NCBI GenBank assembly: GCA_973895155.1
Contig: OZ316898.1
Location: forward strand, 18,910,001-18,974,000
Origin: Marsupella aquatica
Lineage: Eukaryota > Marchantiophyta
Direction: 5' to 3'
DNA: 64,000 bases
Shown: piece by piece, positions 11,649 through 24,835 of the stretch
How the letters are laid out: the number at the start of each line of letters is the position of its first letter
Numbering within the stretch: position 1 is the stretch's first letter
Translations under genes and position numbers: made by a program
Notes under the pieces: generated by a model
Told to the model about the DNA's origin: nothing
The model's input: only the letters and a program-made list of their open reading frames with translations
The model's database searches: none

Positions 11649-13189
11649 CTGATCCTCCACGACAATTAGTGGGCCCAAAGAAATGCTGACGCAGAGTGTT
11701 ACCTTTGTCTACAGTAGAATCTTAAATCACCTCCCGAGGTGGTCCAAACCGTATTTGATTTGTAAGTGCCAAAATTTTGCCAAATCTCACCTCACTTGGA
11801 AAGTTTTTACCACGCTTGACAAAAACATAAGAGCCTTTTCCTCGGATAAGCCAGTTTTCCAAAAATCAATCCAGGAAAATTAGATAGATTTAGTATTTAT
11901 TGATGTCCGATCAATGGAGTTTTGGTATGGAGTCTACCATAAAGAACAATAGGTACCCCTCCAGTTTGATTTGGTGGAAAAAAGTCAGAAGTAGCCACTT
12001 TCTTGTTTTATAAAGGCACCCCAAGTAAAATATCAAAGTCCACAAAGAGTATGGACAACCTTTCCCTGCCTCCATTTAAAATTTTGCCAGATTTCACCTC
12101 ACTTAAATCTTGGTCACATTTGGCGAACTTAGCCATGTTTTCTGTCTTAGATCAGCCAGTTTCAGACCTAGCCACACAGACCTCCTTAGTCACAATCTGA
12201 CAATTATCATTAAATCTGAGGAGATTGAAAGATCTTAAATTATTTTCTTAAAAATAGATCAGGCACATTCTTAGCATCTTCTCCTTCCTAAGTAAAAATT
12301 GTTAAAAAGTACCCTGCCCCTGTCTTCTAAAGCCACCGAAAAGCTCAAAATCCACTATCGTTTATGATTTCTTTCAATCTTTGTCTTTCCTTTTACACCA
12401 AATAATATATTCTTTGAGTAGGAGTGGAGTAGGAGAAGACCGATTTACTAAAAAGTGCCAAACAAAGTACAATGGAGTGGCTCCACTTCTCCTCTTGGCT
12501 TTTTCACTTTCTCTCGTTGATCAGCCGCCTTTTCGTTCCTCGCTCCAGCCATAATAATTATTCCAATTCACACTTCCCTAGAGCTTGTCCTTTTGTCCCC
12601 TCAGCCGTCTTTCTGGCCCCTCCTCAGAAGTGGGCCATGCCTGATTGCCTGGCCTCTCAGTCTCTAACTCTTCACAGTACAATAATAATTATACAATAAT
12701 AATTATACACCACTGTTCTAGTACTGTGTGCATCGTACATTTGTTACACCTGTTTTGAGTTGGGGCAATGAGGTCATGAGGCGGGGTGCCTAGAGAAAGA
12801 GGACTCCACTCTCACCCTTGTTAAGTTAGCATTTAATTAGTGTGAGTGTGAATTAGCATTAGTCCAACCATGCTAGGGACAAGGATTCTCATGGGGGCAC
12901 CCATCTTCTATACAAGTATAATAGGCAATCTCGTCATTTTCATCTTTAGTCCCATTGCAAAATTTAATATGGGTGAAAATTAAAACTGGCAGTTAAATAT
13001 TTGAATTTATCATATCAGTTTGATTCAATCATGAGTACTTCCACTCCCGACAATACCATTTGGTCCCTCTATGCCTGCCTCGCACCTACGTGTGCCTCAC
13101 AAATACGTGCCTCGCACCGGACTCTCACGTCGGACCCTAGCATCGCCACCAATGAGGGATAACGATGCCTCATCATTCCCCTCCCCTCT

Positions 13190-13400
13190 GTGCCTCGTCA
13201 TTCCCTCCCTCTTCGCAAATGCTCCCCCCATGCCTCTGTCAGTACATCCCCTCCCCTCCATGCCTCATCATTCCCTCCCTCCCTTGGAATGCTCCCCCCA
13301 TGCCTCGGTCAGTCTGTCCTCTCCTCTCCCTCCCCTCCTCCCCTCCCCTCCCCTCCCCTCCGTGCCTCATCATTCCCTCCCTCGCAAATCCCCTCGACCT
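13190..13400 (+). repeat. CT-rich tandem repeat
   Basis: Repeated phrases CTCATCATTCCCTCCCTC (and the variant with CGTCATT) occur at about 13,196, 13,264 and 13,365, followed in the first two by ATGCTCCCCCCATGCCTC. A run of CCCCTC units fills 13,318-13,362. All three frames on each strand stay open through this bias, so the ORFs there are artefacts. Confidence 0.8.
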
Positions 13401-14099
13401 TAGTAATTCCCTCCCTCCCTTCATTATGGACAATCCCCCCTCGCAAATGCTCCCTCCAATACGGGCCGGCTCTCCTTGCACAGTGCAACACACTAGGGCT
13501 CATTGTGAATAAAATGATTGTTTGAATTATTTTGATTTTGGTAACATTAATGAAGGGAGACACTTGCTCCACCTAAATTAGTGTGAGTAATACTAATGGG
13601 GTGAACAATGTAAACACTATAAGATGTTACAAACAAGACATCTTGCTAGAATTTTGGGTAAAAGGATTCCATTAAAAAAGTTGGAATCTGCTAACAGAGC
13701 TCCCCATCAAAAAGCTTGGAACGATCATCATCTCCCTCAGCACATTTAACTCTGATAATTGTATGTCCTCTAATTGTATGTCCACAACATGATAATTGTA
13801 TGTTCATGTTGGTATCAAGTTGATGTTAAGGTTAATTGGACTGGTGTACAAGATTGATTGGTCACTTAAAAATCCATTCGAGGGAAGATTGATTGGTCAC
13901 TTGTGTTAGCATTTCCCCACAATAATCTGCATGACAACCAACCAAAACAGCAGAAAGGGATGTAGCAATGAGAGACTGATCTGTTTATGGAAGATTAACA
14001 ATCATAAAAGTGTTGACTAAAAACTAGTATGTCCTCCTGGTCTTTGGAGGTGGTCTGAAAACATATCAAGAGGGCATGACACATAAGCACAATGAGACA

Positions 14100-14300
14100 A
14101 AAAGCTTCAGACCCACTTCATTCCAACTAGAATCCCAAACTTTCACACCAAGTGGTCTCCTCTCATTTTGTAATGCCAAGAAAGGCCAATCCAACTAGGA
14201 TCCCAAACCTTTCACACCAAGTGGGCTCCTCTCATTTTGTAAAGTCAAGCAAAGCCAATACAATTAGGATCACTTAACTTTCACACCAAGTGGTTTCCAC
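14100..14300 (+). repeat. Three-copy tandem repeat of about 68 bp
   Basis: The phrases CCAACTAG(A/G)ATCCCAAAC and TTTCACACCAAGTGG(T/G)CTCC recur three times between about 14,120 and 14,300, the third copy being the most diverged. Confidence 0.8.
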
Positions 14301-17300
14301 TTACTTGAAATACAAGGCTTGGATCGAATCTTAGTGTCCAAAAGCAGAAGCGTCCGTCCAGTTGTAAAGCCCTCTAAACTCCAGATGGACCAAGCATTAA
14401 TTTATTTTAGTATGAAACAGAAAAAGGACTTGATGACCCTGGAAGCCGAAAGCTCCCCTTCCTACGAAATGACGTCGTGGGGCTCCTGGCCCGGTGGCTG
14501 GGTGCGTTTCCCTTGGTAGCACCCAGTTGCAGCGAAAGATCAACTTACCGTGGTCCTAATCTGATTCCCACAAGTGGTAAATAAATTTAAAAATTGGCCC
14601 CCAATGCCGGCTCGAAAAGCATGCGTTTGCGAAATTAAATTCCAGCCACAACGACCTGAACAGCTAGATAGGAGGCCTAATGACCCATAAAATGGTGAGA
14701 TTGTCTTGGCTGGCTAGATATCTTGAACACGATGAATCTTGATCAAAATCTACCGTTCATGAGCTCTGCATAGTAAAACTATAGACAATATGTTGTCTAA
14801 TAACAACTGATTTTTTATATATAGACTATGCTTATGAGTGTGGCGGCAATGGCATGAGAGTCTGGGGTACAGGGTATTCAGGCTGGTAAGCAAAATACAG
14901 AGTAAAATGGAATGAGAAAACACTTTGATGGGGAAGAATTTTAATGACCACCCACTAAAAGTCTGGAAGCAAATAAATAACCTTTTACAGCTGATTGCTA
15001 ATCAAGTGACCAGATGGGAATCCCTCCATATTGTGGTCATTGTTTCAGTCGATGGGAAAGGTCAGTGTCCTCCAAAACTGTCTTTCCTTGAAAACGTGGA
15101 AGAAGTTGAATGCACAGAATTTATCGTGTCCTCGAGTAATATAGATCTAGCGGTAAGAGGGGAATGGACATGTCCGTGTGATGTTTACCCTTTTCAAGCT
15201 ACAAAATCAGCTTAAGAGATTTCTTCGGGCGCAAGAGACACTGGGACTGCGCGGGCAATTTGGACGGCTGAACTGTTTGAGTGAGCCTGGTAGCAAGCTC
15301 TCTCAAGATCGACTCTCTACGTTCAGGCTGGAAGGTTGATGGGAGTTGGCAAAGACGAAGGATTCAGTATTCAAGCCAACTTTCGAATGATACATATGAT
15401 CGGTCAAAATGAGATACTGAACTACCAATGATGTCCTGTGGCAGCAACAACACATCCAATGTCCAAATCCTCGCCAAAACCATCATATGTTTTGTCACAT
15501 CAGAGTACAAGATTTTTTTCAATGTGGAGATGTATTTCGATGTGGAGATGTATTTCGATGTACAAGATGTATTTCGATCACACAATACCCTTCGCTGAAG
15601 AAACAGCCGACGTAAAAATCTAGTCTGACAATCTCACATTGATTCGACCCAAACAGGAATATTTCGGTTCACAGTCACGTTGAGTGAGAGATTCAACGAA
15701 GGGAGTATCACCACCTCACCGGCCAGAATGGCGACAGTCACGGTCTGATGTGGCGAGATCCCGTCTACACCTTTCAGAAAATAATGTGTTTATGAGTCCG
15801 TGATGAAGAAACCTCGGCGCCAAAATTAGTTTTGTATGTTCAAAACCACAACAGTGCGATCTTACGTCACAAAATCATTTTGCAGCAGTATTCCCGTACG
15901 TTCCACATTACTGTGGATATGGTGTAACGAGCTGTCTCACCATTTCCATTTGCCCAGATTACATCGCCCAGCCTTTAATCTCGTACTCTGGTGAGTGCCT
16001 CTGCCCTAGGCGATCTGCATTGTTGGTATGTCATGTCTCACAGTGATTTCCAAGTCCCAAGTTGTGTCCCACTGTCCACGCTCTCCGGATTGTCTTCGTT
16101 CTTTATTATTTTACTCACTATCCTGTACAGAATACTGGAGTAGAAGTTACTCGAGGTCCTCTAGAGTAATCGAGATGCGTAATGATCGGTGAAGCAATTG
16201 TAGTGCACGTGTGGATGAAGACAATTCATTCAATGCCGGGACAAACTATTGCGTCATCCCAACTCTCCAGAGTTCTACATCGAGAAAGGCATTAAGTGGG
16301 AAGGCATGGAATGCAGTATTAGAAATGACGCATAGCCAACGGACGGAAACAATCAAACAAGTGTCGGTCCCAAGCGTGGAAGAAAATAGTAATAAAGATC
16401 GGCCGCAGAAACCAACACAAACAGAAACTGATCATAACTGTAAGGAGCGGAAAGAGGGATGAATGAATCTGTACTGCAGATCTCTCCTGTATGACGGTGC
16501 TGTGCTGTGTTGCAGGCATTATTTTTGGCAACTTGTGGTGAATTGAAGATTGGGGAGAGACCATGGTGACATGGTCTCAATCTCCTCACCACAAATGATG
16601 CACTGATGCGCTCTGTGAGTGCAGCAGATTCTGCTACTTCCTCATCTGTCATTTATTGCAGTACACGAGGCCTCTTCCACGGCACAAATTGGTGCCATGG
16701 TCAGATCGTCGGTGCAGCTGATTTGGTCTACCCTTACGAGTTCATGTTCCTCCGCCAGGACCGCCACCGCCCTTACACTTGACTATCAAGGTGGCTCACA
16801 TTGCATCACATCATGGCAGAGCAACAAAGCATTGTTTTTGCAAATCTGGCACAAAAATCATTTAATCAATTCTAAAGTTCCAAGACAGTTCCAGGTATCA
16901 TGCCAACGTGGGGTTCAGGGCTGTACATCTGCCCCCCTAAAATGCTCAGAAGAGGTATGATTATGCTTGATGAATCCCTCAGCTGAAAAAGTTTACTTGG
17001 TGACCATGAAAGTTCTGTTAAAGTTTTGAGTCCTCTTACACTTTTGTGTTAGCTATTCTTGTAGGGGTTCTTTTAAAGTGTCATGTTGCATAATCAGACT
17101 TAGTAAACAATAGTGTATAGTAACTGTTTGAACCCACATTAGTGCCCATTCTGCAGACTGGCTGTGCATTACCTCATCGCAAAAATTGTGAGGTTAGGGT
17201 ATTAATTTCAATTGCAGGAATAAAATGATATCAATGTTTTCAGTTTTTGTCAACTCAAATGCAACTGGAAACAATTCATTCCAATTTTTGGCATTTTTCT

Positions 17301-18689
17301 TGTGGTTCACTAGGTTTTCTCAATGCATTCACAAGGTTCACACTGTCCTCCAAAGTCCCACTGTGAAGCTGAGGCATACCTTCAAATGCAGTTCAATAAT
17401 AACTGCACAAGGGAGAGCGCATATGAAAGCAAATTGGCAGAGGGATCAATGTGGACTGACTTGGATTAGACAAGTCTGGCCCTCAAGTATTCAAATGCAC
17501 CTGTTGTGAGTAAATTATTTATAGCAATGAGCACTTGAGTTAGGGTCTACTACAGTGGCAACAACTTAGGATAGCAAAACAGGAAGTAAATTTTGCAATT
17601 CTACTTCTGCAAACTTTACTATCTGCAATATCACTGCACTCCCAAATTTTGTATCACAAAAAATTGAACACGTGCAATCCTCATGTGCAATGTGAGCCAA
17701 GTTCAACTAAGGTAAACTACTGCATGCAACTTGATGCCATGTGTACCTTTTAATTGCTTGGCTCTTTAGATCCCTCTCTACACTTGTAAGTGTAGTCTTT
17801 GGTAATCCAATAATAATCTACAATTTAAAAGCACCATTTACCCAAAAAGAAATGCAATTTAGATGGTAACTTGAAAAAATCCATTTATTACGGACCCCAC
17901 TAGAGGTCCCTTCCAAAATTCCTGACTCCACAGTGCGCCACATCATCATGGCGCGCTGCAAACAGGAACGGATTGGTTTCCACAATAAAATTATGCCCAC
18001 ATTCTTGTTTGCGACAGGATTTTGGTAAAATTGAGGACGCCATGCCGTAAATGTTCATTAAAAAGTAATCAAAAATAACTGTTTTATTTACCCTGAGTAG
18101 GCCTGCAACTCAATTTTATTTACTGCGAGTAACCAACGGCCCACCCTTTTTTGTGAATTGTGATTCAATTCTATAAGTAATAAGTAACTAATTAAATGAA
18201 ACAACATAACATGGCAGTTAAGAATCCCGCAGCGGCAGAAGGTAACCTTTCAAACTAACCTTCCAAATGAGTGCAGAAAGTGCAAAGATTGACTGCATTT
18301 CTGTTAGTTGCACTGCTTACGCCAATCATAATTCTATCTACTTGTCTTCTTGCCTTCTCGATTCGGGCCAACTCTACGCATTCCTCTCAAAAGTGTGTCG
18401 ATAGTCTAAGGGTTATCATTTCTCACTTTTAGCACTCCAAACATTCCATACATAATTATGATTGGAAGTCAATGTATGGAATTATGATTGGCGTTCTGTC
18501 TGATTGTCAATAACCGCCGACGAGAATGTGAGTTACCAATTTCTTAAGAAATCATAATGAGATTCAAAAATTTCATTCGCTCTAGTGCAGTACTATACTT
18601 ATCATAATTCTGTGACCTTTAGTTGTTTCTAGGCGATTGTGAAAGATATTGTACTCATCTTGACTCATATGAAATGCCCTCTAATACAG

Positions 18690-18872
18690 GATGAAGAGAA
18701 TTTCTTTGCCCAAGATGGTTTTCCGAAGCCATCTTCGCAACAATCATGGAAAGGTGAAAGAGGTCTGTATGCGGTTGGATTGGGACGGAAAGGACTTCTA
18801 GGCACTTCGTTCGACGCCAAAAGTATTGCGCAGGATATAGTGAAGTATACCACGCCTCGAAAGCCGCTGTAG
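18690..18872 (+). pseudogene. Isolated terminal exon of a YUCCA-type flavin monooxygenase
   Basis: A good acceptor (CTAATACAG) at 18,681-18,689 opens a 60-codon exon ending in TAG at 18,870-18,872. It carries the C-terminal signature of plant YUCCA flavin-containing monooxygenases: FFAQDGFPKP, then WKGERGLYAVGLGRKGLLGT, then FDAKSIAQDI. YUCCA enzymes convert indole-3-pyruvate to the auxin indole-3-acetic acid. The FAD- and NADPH-binding exons, with their GxGxxG motifs, are not recognisable anywhere in the 18.6 kb upstream. Either the intron before this exon is very long, or this is an orphan fragment left by deletion or transposition. The exon itself is intact, so decay is not proven; the pseudogene label reflects the missing remainder. 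Confidence 0.65.
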
Positions 18873-20769
18873 TGGAGAAGATTCAATATTTAACCAGATC
18901 AGTTGTACAGCTTTGAAGGAACGAAAGGGACTGTTCTGTTTCTAAGTAATCTGTGGTACACTGAACAAGGGAAATTACTATTACAATTTAGATGTGAGAC
19001 ACATGTGGTGACCCACGACAGCGACACACAATGTTGACGCCGTCCCTGCCTTTTGCTACAAAGCAGAAGTCCTGCACATTAGGTTCAGAAATTTTGACCA
19101 TTACAAACAGGAAATTGTGCCTCAAGACGACTAAAGAATGGATGAATGCAAGAGACAAGCTAGACAGCAGACCGAAATACAGTAAGTTCACAAGAAAATG
19201 GAAGAGGTTACATTTAAGGAGGTGGAACTGGCGTTTGCTGCTGCAATAACACTGTTGACTTCGGATTCACCATAGGAGGGCCATAGGAGGGCCCTTGCAG
19301 TGCGCTCCAATTCAATCTCAATCGAATAAAAACAGATGGGGTCCACGAACTAATTCCCTATTGAAGTGAGGACTCTAGACAGGCAATAGTGTTGTATGCC
19401 TGTCTGTGTGCAGGGAGAAACAAAGGGTGACAGGGGATATGGCCAGGTTACAGGGGAGGTGAACAATTATCTGTCCATTTGTGGGCAGGGAAAAACAAGG
19501 GGTGACCGCAGAGATGACCATGTATTAGGAAAAATGAACAGGGGAAGCAAAATGTCCAAATGCAAAGTATATACATTTTGGATTAACCGAGGGTACACTT
19601 CTCATCTTGGTTTTATTGGGACTCGTTATTTTCAGATGTGTTTTTAAAATAGTACATATCTAAAGGGGGTGCGACCTATTTACCCCCTTGCGATCTTTGC
19701 ACACGAAAACATATTTTTTCCGTTGTTTTGGGGAATAAACTGGAAACCTTGCCCTGGACAACCCCGTCATGCAACCGAGGACAAAGGTCCAGGGATGAAT
19801 TCATGTATTCTAATTTTGATCAAAATCTTCCATCCATAATCTATCGGCCGAATTTTTAAAATTTCATTAAGACTAGGCATAGGGATAGGAATGGGGTCAT
19901 GGGGAGGCTCTACTGTCTGTCAGCGGAGACCTTCGTGTGCACAGGCACGGGTATTCTGGCCGGTGGATTTTATTACGCACCCCAAAACAATGAAATCACA
20001 AAGTCCAAAACAGAAGCACGGAAGGAAAGAGCCCGAGTCACAGAGACGTCTCCCTCCAAGGAAAAATTAATACACTAGTGGCAATGAACAACACCACTAT
20101 TCTACCAATTTGGTGGGAAAAAATGGTACCATTTGAAAAAGTTTTAAAAGTACCAATTTGGCGGGGTGCGCACATTTCAAAGCACAAAAGTAACTGTAAA
20201 ACAGTACAATAATAAATATTATAATGAACTGGAATTGGAATGACATAAAGTGAGCTACGTGTTCGTTCCATGAAATGCTGTCCATGTGGATATGATGATT
20301 GGCAAAATTTGCCCCAAATCCAGGCGAGTTTTTCTTTTTGGGGGCAAAAGGGAGGAGGAAACCTGTCCAGGTGGTTGATGTCACTGACTTGTAATTAAAA
20401 ACATGGGTGCGTTTGTTTTCGTACTCGCAAAATTCACGGGGCCTTGAGGTGGCATTTCAGTCCAATGGAAACACACCAACAAGGCTACTTTTGATGCGTT
20501 GCAGACGGTGTATCCCCCTAAACATAGGGGCTGGTGGACCCCCTTGTCAATGAGAGCTTCTGTCTGTCTTCGCCACCAAACGGGTTCACTATTTGGCATC
20601 TCTGGCACAGATTTATGTGAATCTCATCATGTAGTCATCAGGGCATTTTTTTAGCAAGGAAAAATAGCCAAATTCTCGTCCTCCTGAATCATTCTACACG
20701 TGCGGCTACAATTTGCCATGTTTTTTGGATCTCAGTGGCCAATTTCACCAAAGGGTAGGTCCTAGCATT

Positions 20770-20990
20770 TTTAAGTTTTTTTTGTTGCCAGAGTGGCTAA
20801 TGCCCAGTGTGTGAAGTAAAAGATGCTCAAATATTTATTATATGATTATTTTCCTGACCATCAAATCTCCCTACAGTTAAGGATGACTGTTAGATTTTGG
20901 TTAATGGGGCCTGTGATTAGGTGGGACATGGGCTAATAAGACAAAAATACTAGCTAATCGGGGAGGTGGAATTTGAGAAAGTGTTGCCAC
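20770..20990 (+). repeat. Dispersed repeat family R1, copy 2
   Basis: Landmarks GCCAGAGTGGCTAATG, a CATCAAATCTCCCTACAG phrase, GGCCTGTGATTAGGTGG and a trailing GTTGCCACTAAAAC phrase appear in the same order as in the other R1 copies. Confidence 0.55.
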
Positions 20991-21014
20991 TAAAACAAAA
21001 GCTGGTAGGTCCCC

Positions 21015-21165
21015 CACAATCTGATGGTAATCCTTAAATTTAGTGACATCTAAGTGATCAAGAATATGAGTAGTCTTAGCGTCTAGGTCCGCCCAATCTG
21101 ATAGTAATCCTAAATTGCAGTGACATCGAATGATCAAGAATATCAAGTCTTAGCGTCTCCGCCCT
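21015..21165 (+). repeat. Tandem duplication of about 75 bp
   Basis: Two copies of a unit containing CAATCTGAT(G/A)GTAATCCT, then GATCAAGAATAT, then AGTCTTAGCGTCT lie head to tail. Confidence 0.8.
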
Positions 21166-21344
21166 GACAAAGGTACCATTGGTCACTCTGGCCAATTGAA
21201 AATTTAAATAAAGACTACCCTGGTAGTCAAGTCTCGGGAATAACTTGATGGATGCCAAAGTAACATATCCTGGACTTTGGGTTCTGGTTAAAAGTCTTTC
21301 TTGATTAGAGTGCATGGACGGCACCGTCCTAATCTTCTTTTCCA

Positions 21345-22030
21345 GGGTCTTATAGTGGGTTGATTCCAGTGTAAGAGCACTAACTGTGTAGTGCTCCAAC
21401 ACAATATGATTAGTGCATCAATACCGTTTGTTGTACTTGAATGAATGTTGTGCTATTGCCTGCATAGAGACTTGCACCCTAAACCCTTCAACCCTCAATC
21501 CAGCAGCAACATGAATGGACTGTAGCAGGCACACTGACCATGGTAGCTGCCATTGTCCACTGACCACATGGAATGACTGCTGGTATGGTCAGCATCAGTG
21601 AGCTAAGATCATTGTGCACGCTGCCAGACATGCTTCCCCATCAACTAGTTTGGGGTCCATAATGTTGTTTGAGTGGGTTAATTTGAGTGCAAGAAGACTA
21701 ACTGTATTGTGCTTCAATTCAGTAAGATTGGTACATCAACAGAGTTTGTTCTGGAGAGATATGCTTAGTAGACCCCCTTCTTGAAAAAGTTTGCTAAATC
21801 AATCCCCTCCATGCTTTTCCCCAATCTGGACCGTTGATGGACCTTTAGATCTCAGATTTGGATCATTGATAGATCTCAGGGGGTTGATCAAGTAACAAGT
21901 TTCATTTTGGGGGTCTATCAAACAAATACCTCGTTTGTTCTACTTGAACATTGTTCTGTTGCTTGTGTGGAGAGCTGCACACTATATTTGTTCAAAGCCT
22001 CACTGCAGCAACACGAATGAAGTGTAGGTA
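21345..22030 (+). repeat. Diverged direct duplication, second copy interrupted
   Basis: Copy 1 (about 21,345-21,530) and copy 2 (about 21,665-22,030) share GTGGGTT(G/A)ATT, the ACTAACTGT phrase, a CATCAA...GTTTGTT phrase, then ACTTGAA and a CAGCAACA(T/C)GAATG phrase. Copy 2 is interrupted by a 180 bp insertion at 21,753-21,932; copy 1 shows the uninterrupted arrangement. Confidence 0.7.
21753..21932. mobile_element. Mutator-like MITE with 9 bp target-site duplication
   Basis: A 180 bp insertion is flanked by GTTTGTTCT at 21,744-21,752 and 21,933-21,941. Imperfect inverted termini are visible: GTAGACCCCC near the left end and GGGGGTCTATC near the right. The related copy at 21,345-21,530 lacks the insertion, so it serves as the empty site. 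A 9 bp duplication and no ORF fit a non-autonomous Mutator-like element. Confidence 0.6.
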
Positions 22031-24054
22031 GGGTCAGCTTATAGAAGAACATCATGGTTGGTGCCTCCATGAAATCCTCCATCAAGGATGAGGATCCATT
22101 TTGCACCTGGTGAAGCAATTCTCGAAGTCTCCCATGTGACTCCTCCACACTCAAAAATCATCGACAGGAGAAGTGCCGTTTTAAACTTCTCGTGTAATTG
22201 CCTAAATGAACAACCTACCCTTCACTGCTATTAGTCTTATTTCCCATTAAAATTTACCCACAACTAGGATTGCTAGTCTAATTGGGTTGACCAAGACTAT
22301 TGTGAAAAATCAATTAAAATTTAGGAACTTTTCACGTAGATCAAATGCAATAAAGTTCTTGTGTAGTCTAGTGGATGTCCGCATGGACATTACCTCATCG
22401 GACATGAACCATGTATGACTTCGTGGTTTTTGAAGTATGAAATGTGCGTGCACTTGCGAGTTGCGTCTTTATTCAACACGTAGGCCTTTCTCCGAGCTTT
22501 CCACAACCCTATATTATACAGATTGTGAATTCAGTCTATCATGTACTTAGCAAGCGGTCCCAGCTCTTGAGGGCTTGCATCATTTTTGTGTGCTCTATTC
22601 TTCGGTTGCCTTTACTCCGTTGACCAAATATTGGAGCTGGGCTTATCCTGCGCCTTGTTACTCTAGTAGTCCGTATCAATATCAGATATACAAAACTTTC
22701 TCTGGTGTTTGGTGTCGTTGCTCCCACAGGCAAGACACTGTAGCTTAATAAAGTTGTCTGAGTTTTTGTACCTTCACACCACAGGCAAGATCAAAGACAA
22801 TCTCAACTGAAAGGGATGCATGATATCTTAAGGATAAAATACATTAATTTCTGTTTTACTTTAAAGTTTATTTTGGTGTGGAGGAATAAGCTCCCATGGA
22901 CTTGGGGACAGGAGAGAGTTACTAGATGGACCCTATGAGGCCCCATGAGATTTTAGAAACCTTGATTTAAGATCTATCAAAAATATGGATCATTCACATG
23001 AGCGATAAAGGGGCCCACTAGCCACATTGTGTCCCCAAAGGTCATGTAAAGTGAAGTTGCGCCTAATCTCAAACCTGAATGACTCGCACCTCAGACAGAT
23101 AATGACACAAATTCTAAGAGCACTTCATAGATTCCTAAGTGTTTAAACATCTTGAGAGCCTAGGCATGACTTGTGATTATTATTTTTGACACAAAATTGC
23201 ATGAGGGGAAACATGTGCATGAAAATAATTTGGCAATGGAAGTTCATAAAAATAAGGTTTTCCAAAACAACCAGCAACCAATAAAAATCATGTGCATACG
23301 GAAAGGTATGCTACAAGGAACTCACAACAGGACAAAAATGTCTGTTTACTGGCATGATAATGATACCCCCTAAATGCAAGGCCATGCCTGATTCCGGGTA
23401 GTGTGCAGTTAGGAAGAGTACACTGCACAAGGGGCCAACTCGCCCTTGATTACCGGACGAAACGTCACCAAACCTTGAGGCGCCCGAAAAGGAGAACCAC
23501 AACATACTCGTGATGTCATTCGAATGCCACAAGTGACGGCATTCCCCTCCCCACTACTAAATCGGTCCTTTCCGTAGGACGGGTGGGCCTAGTATACTAA
23601 TAATAATAACATATTGCCATCCAGTACAAATTCGATGGATGGGGTGGTAGACTGTCTTGTACAGTAGAGGGGTCGGTGTGGTGGGTACCGTCTGCCAGAC
23701 GAAACGACTACAGTACCGTAGCAGCTGAGCTGAGCGCCGCTCCAATTATAGCCTAAAAATTCAGTTAATTAACTAACAGAAGTCTGCTCAAGAGCAAGTT
23801 TGTGAGTGGCAAAAAGTGCCAATCTACTACAGCACTCAGCAGCCTGCCTCCTGTTTACTGAAATGCTAGGACTTGATTTTTTTTGTGGATAATTATTAGA
23901 ATTAGCTTCATTACCCATTCATTTAATGTAAACAGAGAGGAGACCAAAAAACCAAAAAAACTCTACACAGAAAAGGATTCCCCCTTTCTTTTCTGCTCAT
24001 GTTTGCCCACATTCCTTTTTTTTTCTTTCCTAACTTTATCCCCCATGAGACAAA

Positions 24055-24350
24055 GGGATGGGAGAACACACAGGCCACAAAGGGCAAAACAGCATCCAGA
24101 GGATGCAAAAAGGCTCGAAGAGACCACAAAGGAAATGCAAGGAGGGACAGGGTGCCCAAAAATCTATCCGAGCACCCCAACCCTATCAAGCTGTATGCAA
24201 GTAACACAGGAAAGCCATTCCCTACCCCACAAACAAGCAAACCTGAACAAAGAAAAAACAAGCAGAGTAACAAGTCCCAGGTGAGACGAGAACATCAGAG
24301 TCCGTCCACATGGTCTGAGAACCCGGTGACATAGAGCAAAGAATCGTCCT
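24055..24350 (-). mobile_element. LINE 3'-end remnant (second copy of the 29,939 repeat)
   Basis: This stretch matches 29,939-30,245 over most of its length. Shared phrases include GATGGGAGAAC, GGCAAAACA(G/A)CATCCAG, GGGACAGGG(T/C)(G/A)CCCAAAAATC and CAAGTCC(C/T)AGGTGAGA. In the other copy it lies downstream, on the minus strand, of a LINE ORF2 terminus, so it is most simply a truncated 3' UTR of the same LINE. The overlapping ORFs on both strands translate this repeat. Confidence 0.55.
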
Positions 24351-24788
24351 AGGTAATCCCATTCTTGTTTTTTTGTGTCCACCCTCACTGTTAATGATCT
24401 ATTCACTTAGAGTTATGGTCTAGAGGACAGTAGGCCCAGCAAATAGATTTCAATAGTGCTTCAATAGTAAGATATGATTTTTTTAGTCACGGCATCAGTG
24501 ACTTCACTGTGGTTAAACATAGGAGGTCCTATGACCCTAGGGGTGCCACAGTGGATAGCAGGCTTCTGAGGGAAAGGGAACTCAGGAAATAGGGAGGCAC
24601 GGATGGGGGGAAACATGTACTGAGGGCAGATCCCTACCCTAGCAGACCAGTTGGTAGGGTTTTCTTTGGTCACTAGCCTGGTTTATATTAGTCATGGAAG
24701 ACGCCAGTATGGATATTGAAAAGCTAGGACAGGTTGTAATTTGGACCCCGATTGGAAAGGCTACTTTAGCTTTCTTTTATATTGGATG

Positions 24789-24791
<3 letters not shown>

Positions 24792-24833
<42 letters not shown>
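24792..24833. repeat. (GA)n microsatellite
   Basis: About 21 uninterrupted GA dinucleotides. Confidence 0.97.

Positions 24834-24835
<2 letters not shown>

Larger units (their letters stand above)
11650..18689. other. Intergenic region with local tandem repeats
   Basis: No complete gene is supportable. Parts of 11,690-12,200 resemble the R1 family (TTTTGCCAAATCTCACCTCACTT phrases). A CCCTCC-rich stretch at 13,150-13,460 holds imperfect repeats of about 75-90 bp. Three copies of a roughly 68 bp unit lie at 14,100-14,300. An 18 bp unit (GATGTGGAGATGTATTTC) is repeated at about 15,525-15,575. An ORF at 14,925-15,215 has no match I recognise. I searched this stretch for earlier YUCCA exons and did not find them. 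Confidence 0.4.

Noticed and set aside
13071-13572. Several overlapping ORFs of 84-115 codons
   Set aside because: They translate a CCCTCC-rich tandem repeat in all frames.
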